64,000 bases of DNA, from the NCBI GenBank assembly GCA_949318235.1, contig OX439137.1, positions 3,564,456-3,628,455 of the forward strand, read 5' to 3'. The stretch is from Ecdyonurus torrentis. Lineage: Eukaryota; Arthropoda; Insecta; Ephemeroptera; Heptageniidae. Positions 11,795 through 22,803 of this stretch are shown in pieces. The position numbers were made by a program, and so were the translations under genes. Below the pieces are notes generated by a model, which searched no databases, had not been told where the DNA came from, and saw nothing but the letters and a program-made list of their open reading frames with translations. The stretch's first letter is position 1; every line of letters begins with the position of its first letter.

Positions 11795-11998
11795 AAATAT
11801 TAATCAATATTTTCGAGAGCATTTGCGTATCGTTAATAGTCTCTCAAGTATGCGAGAACAAAAATATAAAAAAATTAACCGATTTTTCCAAAGAAAAATA
11901 GCTAAAAATAAAGTTTGTCCTATACTGAGCAATGCCATTCATTACTCCAGTATGGCCTCCAAGCACATTAAATATGACGTCATGCGGATACAACAAAA
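11795..11998 (+). mobile_element. Partial MITE family A
   Basis: Right two-thirds of the element, ending TATGACGTCATGCGGATAC. Confidence 0.65.
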
Positions 11999-12179
11999 TA
12001 ACATGCTAAAGTGACATAAATGCAACAGGAATTACGAAATATAATTTTTATCCGGCATGCTATGGTTTACTAATATTTATTGTTGCAACTTAAAAATTTC
12101 AGACAGAATGTTTACAAGAAAGCTTTATAAGAAAACTTTTCTGTACCACAACATAATTGAAACAGCGAACTGTGACATC

Positions 12180-12307
12180 ATAAAACAGCATTCATATTTT
12201 GTGAATGGAGAATCAATTTGAAATCAATAACTTTAACGAAATCAACGTTGATTATCAGGTATGTTAGGATATATTTTAAAGTTTTTTTCAACATATTTTA
12301 TGCTTTT
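12180..12307. mobile_element. Decayed half of MITE family F
   Basis: Right arm only (AATCAACGTTGATTATCAGG, GTTAGGATAT), with the terminus mutated to ATTTTATGCTTTTAA. Confidence 0.5.
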
Positions 12308-12380
12308 AAGTAAACAATTTCCCGCCAATATTAATTTTATCGAGGTCACGCGTATTATATATCAACGTCGCGCGAGTTGA

Positions 12381-12414
<34 letters not shown>

Positions 12415-13447
12415 GTACCCTATAAGGTTTCCCATGATGTCACCCCTATGCGACAATCCTATCAACGTTAATCTTAGACCTCCCTTACTTGTCTTCACTT
12501 ATACTTAATTATTATATATTTTCAAATAGAATAACATTCAGATATAATTCTGTAATAATTACATGCAACTTTGAATTTCACTGCACGTTTTTGACATCAT
12601 TTCAAATAATAATATTTTTATCCTTTTGTTTCATAACTTTGTGCATAATATATTATATAATAATATTTTTTAAAGGGTTGTTATGGAAAAATCTTATATT
12701 TCTAAAATTTAACTAGGTTAAAGGGGAAAGAGAGAATTACGTAATTTATTCTTCGTAAATATTGCTAAATTAAAATTTATTAATTGACTCAATACTTTTT
12801 AACATAAAAATTATGTTATTGAAAATATTTCATTTAAACGGAAATAATAAATTACATAATTTATTCTCCATTTATGTCATTATGGCATAAATAATACTAA
12901 ATTAGAACAACATAAATAACTATGCAGAACAACATAATATTTATGCTATATAACATAGTTATTATGTAGTATAGCATAGACTATACTGTATTGAACAAAT
13001 TGTGCTGAAAATGAGCTAGCATAATTATTACTTAATTATTCTTAGCTGAGTTTAATTATTTTCTCACTACTCACTTTTTCTTCTTGAAAAGTTTTCTATT
13101 AGACTCATTACTAAATAATAAATTACTTTGATTTTCGTAGAGTAAAAAAAAAACAAAAAAAATAAAAAAAAAACTTCTTACTTGTTCTTTTATTAATAAT
13201 AATAATAATAAATTTAATTAAAATACACGCTTTACAAGTTGAAAATTACGTTTGATTTTCTCACTTATATGGCTTCATATATGAAGTAGAAATACGTCAG
13301 CTTATACTTTGAATGTTATAAATATAATTATGAAAAGAAACATGCAGTATGCACTATGCAGGTATGCTTTCTATTACATAAACTGTTTTTGGTTTTTATA
13401 GCTAGAAGTACACTCAAAAAACAAAAGACTCTCAACGCACAAATGTT

Positions 13448-13728
13448 CACTCTAAAAATTGATGCATTACTTCAGTTACGAATGCTAACATATTGAGGAT
13501 TATACACTTTTGAGTTATTATGAGTAGCTAAAATATTGCATTTTAGCAAATTATTAAAGCTATTTTAACTTAAAATAGCTTTAAAATACTCAAAACAACT
13601 TAAATTAGCTATTGTTAACAATTTGCTAAAATTCTTTATTTTAGCTATACTCACAATAACGCAAAAGTAAATATCTTAAATATATTAGAATTCGTAACTG
13701 AAGTGATGCACCCTATTTTTTTAGAGTG
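13448..13728. mobile_element. Palindromic MITE family I, copy 2
   Basis: Same ends (CACTCTAAAAATTGATGCAT ... TTAGAGTG) and the same ACTTCAGTTACGAAT arm motif as 4353-4689. Confidence 0.7.
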
Positions 13729-13747
13729 TTATTTAGAGAGTATACCT

Positions 13748-13890
13748 ATAGAATGGTAGCATTCATATAAAAGTCGACGCCATATGTGAGCACTAAATAA
13801 CATGGACTGGTATGTAAAAATGACACATTTTGCCAGTTTAAAAATACCATACTATATTTTTGAGAGCATTGATGCTTTTAACAGGATCAT
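13748..13890 (+). mobile_element. Partial MITE family A
   Basis: Left half of the element (AAAGTCGACGCCATATGTG); the right half is missing where the GC-rich relic begins. Confidence 0.6.
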
Positions 13891-13914
13891 ATATAATATA
13901 TAATAATATCGTAC

Positions 13915-14300
13915 AGATCTAGTGCCCGGGGTCGCATCCGTCCCCTCCCAGGAGAGGATCTAGGTGTTGGGGTGGGTCTCGTCCTCTGAAATCCCTTAGC
14001 TTAGCTAACGTTTGCAAACGCAAGGCGGCCGAGGCATGGGCTTGGAAGGCCAAGAGCCATCCCGCAATTAAGTGCCTCGGTATATAACTATGGGCATCCG
14101 GCTCTAATAAGTTCGCAAAAATGTGTCCCACCGTGCCCAGGAGAGGACATCACCCCAATGGAGGTAGTCAGGGTCTAGTGCCCAAATAGCCATCAACTCG
14201 CCTCCTATAGCAAAATAGTCACGAAGTTTTGGGTAGTGACAGGGTGCGTGCATCTTGGCTTCAGTGTGAGCCCGGTGCACGCTATAGCACCCCCCCACCC
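13915..14300 (-). pseudogene. GC-rich frameshifted coding relic of unknown origin
   Basis: A 385-base island, far richer in G+C than its surroundings, with two overlapping minus-strand frames: 14104-14298 (64 residues) and 13919-14131 (70 residues, with GHIFANLLEPDAHSYIPRH and a Leu/Ala-rich helix). The peptide character is protein-like, rich in Trp, His and Asp, and the two pieces appear to be consecutive parts of one product broken by a frameshift. I cannot name the family. A retroelement, an old viral insertion or captured host gene are all possible. It lies in a cyc intron next to exon 4, abutting a C-rich tract at 14287-14303. Confidence 0.45.
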
Positions 14301-14343
14301 CCCATAATATGTATTGTTAGTGTATAAATCCAGTGTTACTTAC

Positions 14344-14418
14344 TTTTTGCTACTGTCCTCCACACTTCTCGGCATTTTATCATCTCCAAGCAAATCATCT
14401 TCAGCATCGCTGTTGTCA
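14344..14418 (-). CDS. cyc: cyc (BMAL/Cycle) exon 4, acidic segment before bHLH
   Basis: Encodes residues 143-166: DNSDAEDDLLGDDKMPRSV followed by EDSSK. This is an acidic linker at the place where BMAL1 has a poorly conserved Asp-rich stretch just before the basic region. The acceptor TTGATTATAG is preceded by an unremarkable pyrimidine tract; the donor GTAAGTAAC is strong. Phases match both neighbours (AC|T, Thr; AA|A, Lys). It is supported by phase and context more than by sequence identity. The GC-rich relic at 13915-14300 ends about 45 bases downstream of its donor. Confidence 0.88.
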
Positions 14419-14486
14419 CTATAATCAACAAAGATAAACCATTTTCAACATATTAACAAGCAAGTCATTATTAAAATGTTAGTTAA

Positions 14487-14805
14487 AGCCATACATTACA
14501 TAAAACACCATGTGCTTTTATAAACACGAAATGGGATCTTCAAAACTGGTGACAATTTTACCAGAATGTTAATGTAGCCCCACGAGAGAGCGTGAAAATA
14601 CTGTAAAGTATGCTATTTGCGTGACTAATCATGTTTATGACGTCAGACACATGCAAAAATTAGTATGAAAATGTTGTGTGGGTTGCATAAATTGAAATTT
14701 TCTGATCACTGCTACGGGGTTACTGTTGGGTTTTGAGACAAACTAATGTTATTTATAGAAATCCCATAAAGTGTTTTGTGATATAAATGCTTAAAATGTT
14801 TTCGT
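14487..14805 (-). mobile_element. TTAA MITE family C copy
   Basis: Begins after TTAA with AGCCATACATTACATAAAAC; internal CCCACGAGAGAGCGTGAAAA and TGGGTTTTGAGACAAAC. The far end (GGTCTATTCCT) is lost. Confidence 0.7.
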
Positions 14806-15114
14806 GAATAAGTAAATATAAAGGTGTATATTTGATAACCATACAGGTGCAGTATAGCTATATCCAGGTAGTGCAGAAAACCTTGGTTACAAGTTTATAT
14901 TTATACTGTAAATTTAATTGCGCCAGGAATTGAAAAATTACATAATTAATGCTGCATTTAATAATTGCTTTATTGTAGAGTACATTATGTTTTGTTATTT
15001 AGGAATTACATTAGTAATTATATAGGTTGTTTGAATGTAAACAGTTATAGGATATTATGAGGTTACTTTACATGCAAGAGAACACGGCGAGGACATTGAA
15101 CAGAGAAAGAGAGG

Positions 15115-15120
<6 letters not shown>

Positions 15121-15194
<74 letters not shown>
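15121..15194. repeat. GA dinucleotide microsatellite
   Basis: About 37 perfect GA units, preceded by imperfect GAGA. Confidence 0.95.
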
Positions 15195-15198
<4 letters not shown>

Positions 15199-15607
15199 TT
15201 TGATATTATTTAAATAAGTTTACTTTCAGAGCAGAGCACAGGTCAATACAGTACATCTACTTTATAATAAAATCACATAATAATCTTATATATATAGTAA
15301 TATATATTGATAATATCAAGGAAAAAGATAAACACCGTTACATATTCAATTTTATTAAATTATTTTGTACCGTTTAAGTTACTGTTTCCTTTCATATATT
15401 ACATAATACTATAGTATCCTTTATTATATAGTCCTGATAGAAAAAATAACAAAATTTATTCTTTAGTAATAGATTATATCCTAAGATTTCTGAAAATCAA
15501 TATTGATTTGATCAGACTCGTTGATTTTTATTTATTTATTTATTTATTAGACAAAGGTAGTTTACAGTAACATTACACACATTTCAATGTTATCGTCAGT
15601 TTCACTT

Positions 15608-15919
15608 AATAGGGTGTGTGCGCATGACGTCATTCTGAGTGCTTTTCGATGCTCATCTTGAGTAATGAATAACATTGCTCAGTATAGGGCAAACATAGTT
15701 TTTGGCTATTTTCTTTGGAAATGGACTTTTTTTTTTGGTTATTATTATTTTTCTTACATACTTGAGGTACTAATTCAACCTGTTAACAACATCATTGCTC
15801 TCAAAAAAAATCGCGAAGTATTTTTAAACTGGCAAAATGTGTCATTTTCCTATACCTGCCAATGTTATTTAGTACTCACTTATGACGTTGACTTTAACAT
15901 GAATGAAACCACCCTATAC
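15608..15919 (-). mobile_element. MITE family A copy
   Basis: Full length in reverse: starts TAGGGTGTGTGCGCATGACG and ends ACCACCCTATA. Short open frames inside it are not genes. Confidence 0.75.
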
Positions 15920-16508
15920 TAATCCTTAAATTAAACGTAATGCTAGACTATATTCATATACTATTATGAATTTTAAAGACTAATTTGTTGCAGAAACGAA
16001 TTATTATGATTAAAAGTTGAAAAAAATGTAATTCTTAAATTTGAGCATGAAATGTAAATTTTGCAAACGAAGAAAAAAAGAGGAAGATGTGTTGCCTCTC
16101 TTTGTTTTGCAACTATGGCATGTTGAAACTACATTATTGTACCTGCACTTTAGTTCGTTAGTCAGATTATATTATACAATTTACATTCATAAAAAAAATA
16201 TACGTATTTAAATATTTTTATTCCATTCCTCATATAATTAATTATTTCCAATATATTTTTAATTTTAATTAATATTTTAAGTATTTCTAACTATAGTATA
16301 TCTCATGTATATACATGGAAAGAACAAATTACATTATTTATGCTGTATTTATTTCATAATAGCAAAAATTATACTAAATTAAAACAAAATAGTTATGCTG
16401 TACAACATAATATTTATGCTATTTTAAAACAGTAATTCTGCATAATTATATTATGTTATATTTTTTAAGTGAACAAATTGTGCTGTGGGTTGTATTAACT
16501 ATTATGTA

Positions 16509-17423
16509 TAGAGAGCGGAAAAATAGTCTCTTTTTTCATCAAAATAGTCTTCAAAATTGAAAAATAGTCAAAAAATAGTCTCTAAAAATAATAAAATAGT
16601 CGGAAAATAGTCTTTGAAATTTATATAGCTTATTAGTGTGACTTTATTAATTAGTATAACATGTCTGAATTTATCTGTTTTCTTAATGGTCTCTAAGATT
16701 GCATAGAAAAAAAAAAGTGCTTGAGTCTAAAAAAAATTACATCGGTCTAAAATTGCATTGTCTAAAAATAATAATAATAATAATAATAAAATCTTCAAAG
16801 ACCACTAAAAACTTTTTTTTAAAGGCGAATTATGAACACAAAATAAAGAAGCTTTGGTACTTAAAAATTTAATTATGTCAAACACGTGAAACACGATCAA
16901 ATATATAAGTTATTCGCCACCTTAAAGATAACATGTAAATGTGTAAATGCAAATTTGAGTGAAAATTTGTAGTCAAATAAGAAACTTTTTTTAATTAAAA
17001 TTATTATTAAATTAAAATTTTTTTCGAAAAAAAAATTATAATAAAAAAAAATATTTTAAATATACTCGATTTGATTTGAAAATTATATAGTGTTCCAACA
17101 AAACATGTTGTAAATAAATAATGTAAAAAAAACTATTGTGAAAATATGGCTCACTTTTAGTGATTTCCGATCCAAGTCAGTCACGTTCTACGTTAATTTT
17201 ACGTTATTTTTGTCAGAAATATCGAAAAACATCGAAAAAAAGGCAAAATAGTCCGAAAAGTCTTGAAAGTCCAGAATAGTCTCGGAGACTAAAATAGTCG
17301 CTAAATAGTATTTTTTTAATTTTGTGTATAGGCTTGAATTCGTGTGATTCGTGGACATTTTGAGAAAAAACCCCAATAGTCTCAATATTGACAATAGTCT
17401 AAAGACTATTTTTCCGCTCTCTA
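16509..17423. mobile_element. Non-autonomous hAT element with AATAGTCT repeats
   Basis: A 915-base element with inverted ends TAGAGAGCGGAAAAATAGTC, flanked by perfect 8-bp duplications ATTATGTA (16501-16508 and 17424-17431). About ten AATAGTC motifs crowd the subterminal zones, as expected for transposase binding sites of hAT elements. No coding sequence. Confidence 0.85.
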
Positions 17424-17461
17424 ATTATGTATTTTTTATTATTATTATTTTATTATTATTA

Positions 17462-17556
17462 TTATTTTTTTTTTTTGCTTGTCATATTGTGTTATTGTGT
17501 GCTATACACTAATCCCAGTCTCAGTCAAGACATTGTCTTATCGACAGGTAAGGACA
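17462..17556 (-). mobile_element. 5'-truncated SINE tail
   Basis: Matches only the last roughly 80 bases of the SINE (CCAGTC ... GACATTGTCTTATCGACAGG) and its poly-A tail (T-run 17464-17476). Confidence 0.6.
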
Positions 17557-18715
17557 GGTGTAGTATTTTTGTATACTACTCGTACATGGACAAAATTATA
17601 TATTATACCAAGATGTATATATACATCTTGATATTATACATAATATTTATACTAACCCATTTTTAGCACAATTTATTCAATATTACAGCATATTTTTTAT
17701 TATTTTTTCATTGAACAAAAAAATTGTTTACAATTTAAAAGTCAAGGTATTGACCTTATCAGCTTGTTCATTTATAGTAATAATACAGGATTATTGTTAT
17801 TATTTTTTAATTAATAATAAATTTGATTCTTAATTATAGTTATGACATACATATAACAGTTTTGATGACCATAAAAACACTAAAAAAAAAATTATTGAAA
17901 ATAAAGAAAAAAAAAAATAATAATAATAAAAATTCTTAAGAACAAAAAATAATGTAAATTGCATTTTGCTTTTTTATACGTTTATTGCAGATTTTTGTAG
18001 TATTTGATGTGTTTTTCTCTCTTTCGTTGGAATACCAATATAATGCTTTACTGTATAATTATGATGTTATAATAGCATAAATATTATGCCAAAAAACATA
18101 ACTGTTCTTATTTCGTATCATTTATGCTATTATGACATAAATACAGCATAAATTATGTAATAATTTCTTTTCGTTCGTATAGAAAAAGAAGTAGTAGAAG
18201 ATGAAAAATAAAAACAGTATAATAATTGACTTTATATTAAAAATCTATTATATTTGTATATTTTAAAAGTAATTAACCCTCACCTCCGCGACAAAGCTAA
18301 CTATACGTATTAAGTTTGTATTAATTATTAAATAATAAGTTAAATTAAGTTATAATCAGTACACCCCTCTCTTATAACCAGAGTAAAGCTAATTAAGAAC
18401 ATGACAAAAGACAGGAAGTTTGTAACTTGTATTGATTTTGCACAATTATTGTAAACTTATATCACTTAGCAGGTTTCTTTAATATGAAGTAAATTATGAG
18501 ATTTTGTATGTGATCATATTACTGCAATTGTTTACTTGGAATACGTCGTTCTTTATGTTTACAGCAATATTGATTTTTATTTTATAAATCACGTGACGAG
18601 TGAAAATAACAAAACCTAAACGTATACCGTGTATGGTATAAGGCATAGAAAATTATAATTATGTCAACCCAGCACAAGATTTTTATGTTCATGTCTGTAT
18701 TTACCTTCTTGAGTG

Positions 18716-18979
18716 CTTATGTAAAGCTACGAGAAAAACGGAAACGGTAGTGCCGGAAAAGGAAACCACGTGATGTTAAAAGTGGAAGGTATGAACTGCT
18801 TATGTTTACTCAAAATACGGAAAAGGAAGTGGCCGGAAGAGGAAATCACGTGACGGTAAAAGTGGGAGGTACCTCAGGCCTAGCTTGCTGCTGGCACCAA
18901 CTTTTCTCCCACTTTTACCGTCACGTGGTTTCCTCTTCCGGCCACTTCCTTTTCCGTATTTGAGTAAACAAAAGCATAA
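18716..18979. mobile_element. Palindromic E-box MITE (family E)
   Basis: Arms of about 75 bases (TACTCAAAATACGGAAAAGG, GTGACGGTAAAAGTGGGAG) around a short TAGCTTGCTGCTGG loop. Perfect CACGTG occurs in both arms (18847-18852, 18922-18927), and a third in a partial arm just upstream (18767-18772). It is about 120 bases downstream of cyc exon 3. Confidence 0.78.
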
Positions 18980-19007
18980 ATATAAAACATAAACGTTGCT
19001 TTTCAGG

Positions 19008-19060
19008 TTTTTTAGGATATTGCACAAGTTTTTTTGTTCGAGGCGTTCTACGCCTATAAG
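19008..19060. mobile_element. Terminal fragment of MITE family F
   Basis: About 50 bases ending TTCGAGGCGTTCTACGCCT, matching the right end of 8629-8940. Confidence 0.55.
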
Positions 19061-19094
19061 TATAAGTGACTTGAAATCCAGTAGCAGTACTCAC

Positions 19095-19310
19095 GTGAAT
19101 GATGCTTTCCTCTTACGTGACGTGCTGCCATGACTGATAGTACTGGAAGCTGATGGCCTCTGACTTGAACTAACTGTACACGTCTCTGTCGGCTGAGGTT
19201 CCATCAATAAACACGTGCTGCTCGAGGACGTGGGGGCCAGGTGAACGCCGGGAGACGCTTGAGGAGCAGCAATCTCCGTACCCAGGTACATCGAACTCGA
19301 ACACGCGCTT
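19095..19310 (-). CDS. cyc: cyc (BMAL/Cycle) exon 3, N-terminal region with NLS
   Basis: Encodes residues 71-141, a Ser/Thr/Pro-rich low-order segment ending in SRKRKASF. The RKRK motif matches the N-terminal nuclear localisation signal of BMAL1 (also RKRK followed by Ser). The donor GTGAGTACT overlaps a CACGTG. The acceptor TTTCAG sits at the first copy of a tandem triplication (see 19270-19557). An ATG at 19292 could start a shorter protein, but the frame continues upstream to the acceptor and matches the phase of the 37718-37872 exon. Confidence 0.88.
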
Positions 19311-19557
19311 CTGAAACATCGATTAATTGGATCATTAATATTATATCAATCAATATTAGGTTTTATAGTATAACAACAATCTCCATGATCAGATACATCG
19401 AACTCGAACACGCGCTTCTGAAACATCGATTAATCGGATCATTAATATTATATCAATCAACATTAGGTTTCATATCATAATATAACAACAATCTCCATGA
19501 TCAGATACATCGAACTCGAACACGCGTTTCTGAAACATCGATTAATCGAACATTAAT
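19270..19557. repeat. Tandem triplication of the cyc exon 3 splice junction
   Basis: Three copies with periods of about 107 and 112 bases (starts near 19270, 19377 and 19489). Each carries the beginning of exon 3, the acceptor TTTCAG|AAGCGCGTG and the intron upstream of it. The two upstream copies keep usable acceptors (exon-side starts 19417 and 19529) but their open frame stops after about 15-20 codons, before exon 3 proper. Confidence 0.85.
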
Positions 19558-19961
19558 AAATATGAGTCACTGTGTACTTGGAGAAAAATACCTAATTTAT
19601 GCTATTAAAGCATAAGTGGTGCTAAATTAGAACTACACAAATAATAATGTCATGTAACATAATTACTATATGCAATAGGCATATAGATTAGTCTGATTTG
19701 TTTTATTGTCATCCAAGTAACGGGCAGTTTTATGTGCACATCCATGGTGGTATACACATTGAACAAACTCTACTGAGAATTAGCTAGCATGATTATTTTA
19801 CGTATTTATTTTTGTCCGTATAAGGTAGAAACATTATATATGATTATAATATGGAATCCGACATATGAATCTCACTAAAAAAAATCATGGAAAACGTTTA
19901 CAAAAAACGTTTAGTGCAATTAATAAATAAGTATTCGTTAAGTGTCTACTTAAACTGAGTA

Positions 19962-20371
19962 CACTCAAACAAATGGTGCATTACTTCAGTTAATCCTAAC
20001 TTATTTAAGATAAACACTTTTGAGTTATTAAAAGCAGCATTTTAGCATTAACAATAGGTAATTTAAGTTGTTTTGAGTAGTTTAACAGGTTTTAGGGGGC
20101 TATTTTAAGTTAAATTAGGAATTGTTAATAATTTGCTAAAATGCATTTATTTAGCTGCTCATAATAACTCAAAAGTGTTTATCTGAAATAAGTTAGTAAC
20201 TGAAGTAGTAAACCTCACCTAATAGGGTTAGGAGTAAGTGTGGGCCAGACATTTAGTCAGGCTTAAACCTTGCCGTTTCAAAAATTGTATTTTCTTTTAT
20301 GCTTTTTTTTAATAAAAACGATTAATTGTTTATTTATTTATCTATTTATTTAATGCACCTTTTTTTGAGTG
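19962..20371. mobile_element. Palindromic MITE family I, copy 3 with insertion
   Basis: Arms as in the other copies, but the right end is displaced: sequence from about 20216 to 20353 interrupts it before GCACC and GAGTGT. Divergent. Confidence 0.55.
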
Positions 20372-20749
20372 TATAAAAAAGCCTTAATACTAAATAAATA
20401 CATAATTATAATAGTTTATAAGTTTAATATTATATATAATATAAAGATTAAATTTCAAGATTGTCTCTAGAAAGTTTGTGATGGTGACGCTTCTCTTATA
20501 TTTGGTTACTTGCGTAAGAATTTGACTTCCGAATGAGATGAGATGGCACTTCATGATACAGACACTCTCGTCGAGCGTGTTTAGAGTGAGAGAAAGATTT
20601 GACTCACACCTGTAGATTAGAGCATCTGATTTGGAAATCAAATTTAATAATAGAGACAATTTTTACAAAAAAAAAAAAAAAAAAAAATGAAAATAATTTT
20701 TTACATAGAAATATATGAAAACAATCTTCAGCTAAGAAAGCGTATTTAA

Positions 20750-20862
20750 AGCGGTTATTTCACCAATATATTTTCTATTATTGATATCTTATATTTATTT
20801 AATGATTTTACAAAGTATTTAAAAAATTCTAGGAAATTTCTTTATAATTTAAATTTAATAAA
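20750..20862 (+). repeat. Left terminal inverted repeat of the Kolobok element
   Basis: About 112 bases pairing with the right end (27129-27251) almost perfectly apart from one 10-11 base duplication in the right arm. It begins immediately after TTAA. A short hairpin (CGCGACTT ... AAGTCGCG, 20869-20895) with a central TGACGTCA follows it. Confidence 0.92.
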
Positions 20863-21599
20863 ATCTATCGCGACTTATGACGTCACAAGTCGCGAATCCG
20901 ACAACGCCGCCGGCAGCTCCCTCTGCCTTCGCCGTCTGCCTGCGTCTCGGTCTCGGCGCAAGCGGCCGAGCGCTGGCCGAGCGCGAGCGAAGCTGCTGTT
21001 CTGCTGGCTGCAGTGTTTGCGTATTAGTTGAGAGAAGAAAAGAGAGTGGTTAAATATTATTATTATTATTTATTCAATAAAAGAAATTTCAGGATATTAT
21101 ACAAATGTTGTTCGTGCGGTTGCCGCGAGCTGAATGATTCCTATATTACTCACCCAACATAACAGTTGATCACAGACTAGATTCATTTATTATTTTCAAT
21201 ATATATGCATGTAATAAATAATAATAAATATGCGCACACACATGACCCCTTCATGATAGGAAACTATGGGAACTCGGAAATTATAATTATGCAATATTAG
21301 GCCATAAGAATAAGAATAGGATATATATAAGGATAGCAATGATAAGTATATGACATAGTGTTCCAGTTTTTAGAATGTAAATATTATTATGTAATATATA
21401 AGAAGAAATTTAATAATCATTTTCATAACTAAAATAAGACGTAACTAATAAAAGAGCCTTTGTGAAAGAAGATAAAAAAATTTTTTTACATATATATTTT
21501 TAAATACATTATACTAATTTCTTAATTAAAAATATGAATAAAATACAATGATTATTTGCAAGAATAATTTATTGTTAAGATACACATATTTTTGCACCG

Positions 21600-21663
21600 A
21601 TGTTATATTATATGATCCGGCAAGTTATGGCACGCTTATTCAGGACCCGGGAGCCTCCAACAT
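21600..21663 (-). other. Possible 3' UTR exon of the P2X7-C-like gene
   Basis: A TTTTGTTTTAG acceptor ends at 21664, and an AAAAG|GTATAT donor lies at 21919 just after the stop codon. The 64 bases following the acceptor are more GC-rich than the intron. A minus-strand AATAAA occurs near 21570. Splicing here would leave the protein unchanged. Confidence 0.3.
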
Positions 21664-21934
21664 CTAAAACAAAAAATAAATAAAATAATTAATTTAAAAT
21701 ATGCTTCAACTTTTAAAATTGTTATAACTATCGTATTACAATAATGACGAAATATTGTTAATATTCGTAAGAAAATATAAATAATATATATTCTAAGCAT
21801 TGCATAATAATAATTATATTTTTGTTTCTCATTATTATGTAATTATAATAGACAAAATTATTTTAATATAAATAAATATATTATTTGTATTTTGTTTTAA
21901 ATATGGAAGTTTAATATACCTTTTATGTGAATTT

Positions 21935-22402
21935 CTATGCTGGATAGTTAGTCTCCAAACCAAACTTGACGCGGTGTCCTACGTATAATTCATCAGCACT
22001 AGGGTAGGCTTGTCTTATTTTGGTCACCACGCAGGCCGGCACGACGTATCTGATAGTACAAACATCGTCTCCCAGGTGTGTCTCAGCTTTAGACCACTTT
22101 ATAAAAGTTGAATAGGCCATGTAACGCCACACAGCATTTGTAGTATCACCATCTCTGATAATGTAGCGATTATCTCCTTGCTTTACTTTGTGAAATCTTA
22201 ACATATTTAACACCCTTTTATTTAAAACAATAGCATCAAAATCAGTATGAGTTGAAATACATTTATTGTTCTCGTCGTCACGTACACAAAGAGCCGCCAA
22301 GTTGGTGCTCTCATGACAGCAACTGCACTCCAAATCACTTGGCATCCGAATACACTTAGTGCAAGTGCACCACTGCAATGAGCTTTTTGATCGCCCTTGC
22401 AT
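21935..22402 (-). CDS. P2X7 C-terminal (ballast) domain-like protein encoded in the Kolobok element
   Basis: 155 residues from ATG 22402, not recognised as an enzyme. The pattern matches the cytoplasmic C-terminal domain of P2X7 receptors: WCTCTKC near residue 12, CSCCHE about 15 residues later, a helical middle with VLNMLRF, AYSTFIKW, and the terminal block YVVPACVVTKIRQAYPS followed by ELYVGH. In P2X7 this region binds zinc through the cysteines and guanine nucleotide; similar free-standing domains exist in invertebrates. No transmembrane or P2X channel part is present. It is divergent from the transposase gene with about 400 bases between starts. It probably is an accessory protein of the transposon; its role is unknown. 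A spliced 3' UTR exon is possible (donor at 21919, acceptor before 21663). Confidence 0.75.
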   Translation of the reverse strand: MQGRSKSSLQWCTCTKCIRMPSDLECSCCHESTNLAALCVRDDENNKCISTHTDFDAIVLNKRVLNMLRFHKVKQGDNRYIIRDGDTTNAVWRYMAYSTFIKWSKAETHLGDDVCTIRYVVPACVVTKIRQAYPSADELYVGHRVKFGLETNYPA

Positions 22403-22511
22403 TTTTTTTTTTATTTTCCTCTCTTATCTTTTTTTTTTCTTGGAATGCCTTCTTTTCTTCTGCAGTAAAACGCGGCTGATCATCACTAGTCCCTATGGCA
22501 GCTCCGCTCAT
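22403..22511 (-). pseudogene. Out-of-frame 5' coding extension of the P2X7-C-like gene
   Basis: An ATG at 22511 opens MSGAAIGTSDDQPRFTAEEK and reads through two long A tracts (10 and 11 As) into a Lys-rich stretch. It is in a different frame from the P2X7-like domain and stops about 60 bases inside it. It looks like an original N-terminus separated by an A-tract length change, either a real disabling or slippage-prone shift, or a sequencing error. The in-frame ATG at 22402 offers a shorter start. Confidence 0.5.
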
Positions 22512-22803
22512 GTTGAATAGATCTCACAGAATGATTGAGATTAGTTGAGATTTCGTGACAATATGACATATTTATTTTAATACAGTAATAAACACCCCCA
22601 CTTTTGAAACATATTGGAATGACCCAACTCTTTTCCCTTATTGCCTTCGTTTATTTTTCGTGCAAAAGAAGAAAAACCGAATGAGACAGGGAGAGACAAA
22701 ACGCATTTGTTTCGTCTTCACATTCGTTCTGCGGCGCCAGTGACATATACAGCCCAGTTTAGTGTGGTGTTGTTGCACTAGTTTGCATAGAAAAATCAAA
22801 ATT
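22512..22803. promoter_or_regulatory. Divergent promoter of the Kolobok element
   Basis: The interval between the two divergent start codons must supply promoters for both transposon genes. It is less AT-rich than its surroundings, contains CTGCGGCGCCAGTGACA, and shows no clear TATA box. Inference from arrangement only. Confidence 0.4.

Larger units (their letters stand above)
9590..14343 (-). other. cyc intron 4
   Basis: Contains E, L, K, A, F and I family repeats, a LINE-like 3' end, a GA/G12 microsatellite (12380-12415) and the GC-rich relic. I see nothing in 10700-11470 and 12420-13440 except AT-rich sequence with GCATAAAT-type motifs. Confidence 0.7.
14419..19094 (-). other. cyc intron 3
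   Basis: Contains C and A family copies, the GA array, the 915-base hAT element, a SINE tail and the E-box palindrome. The stretch 17560-18710 holds only AT-rich sequence. Confidence 0.7.
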
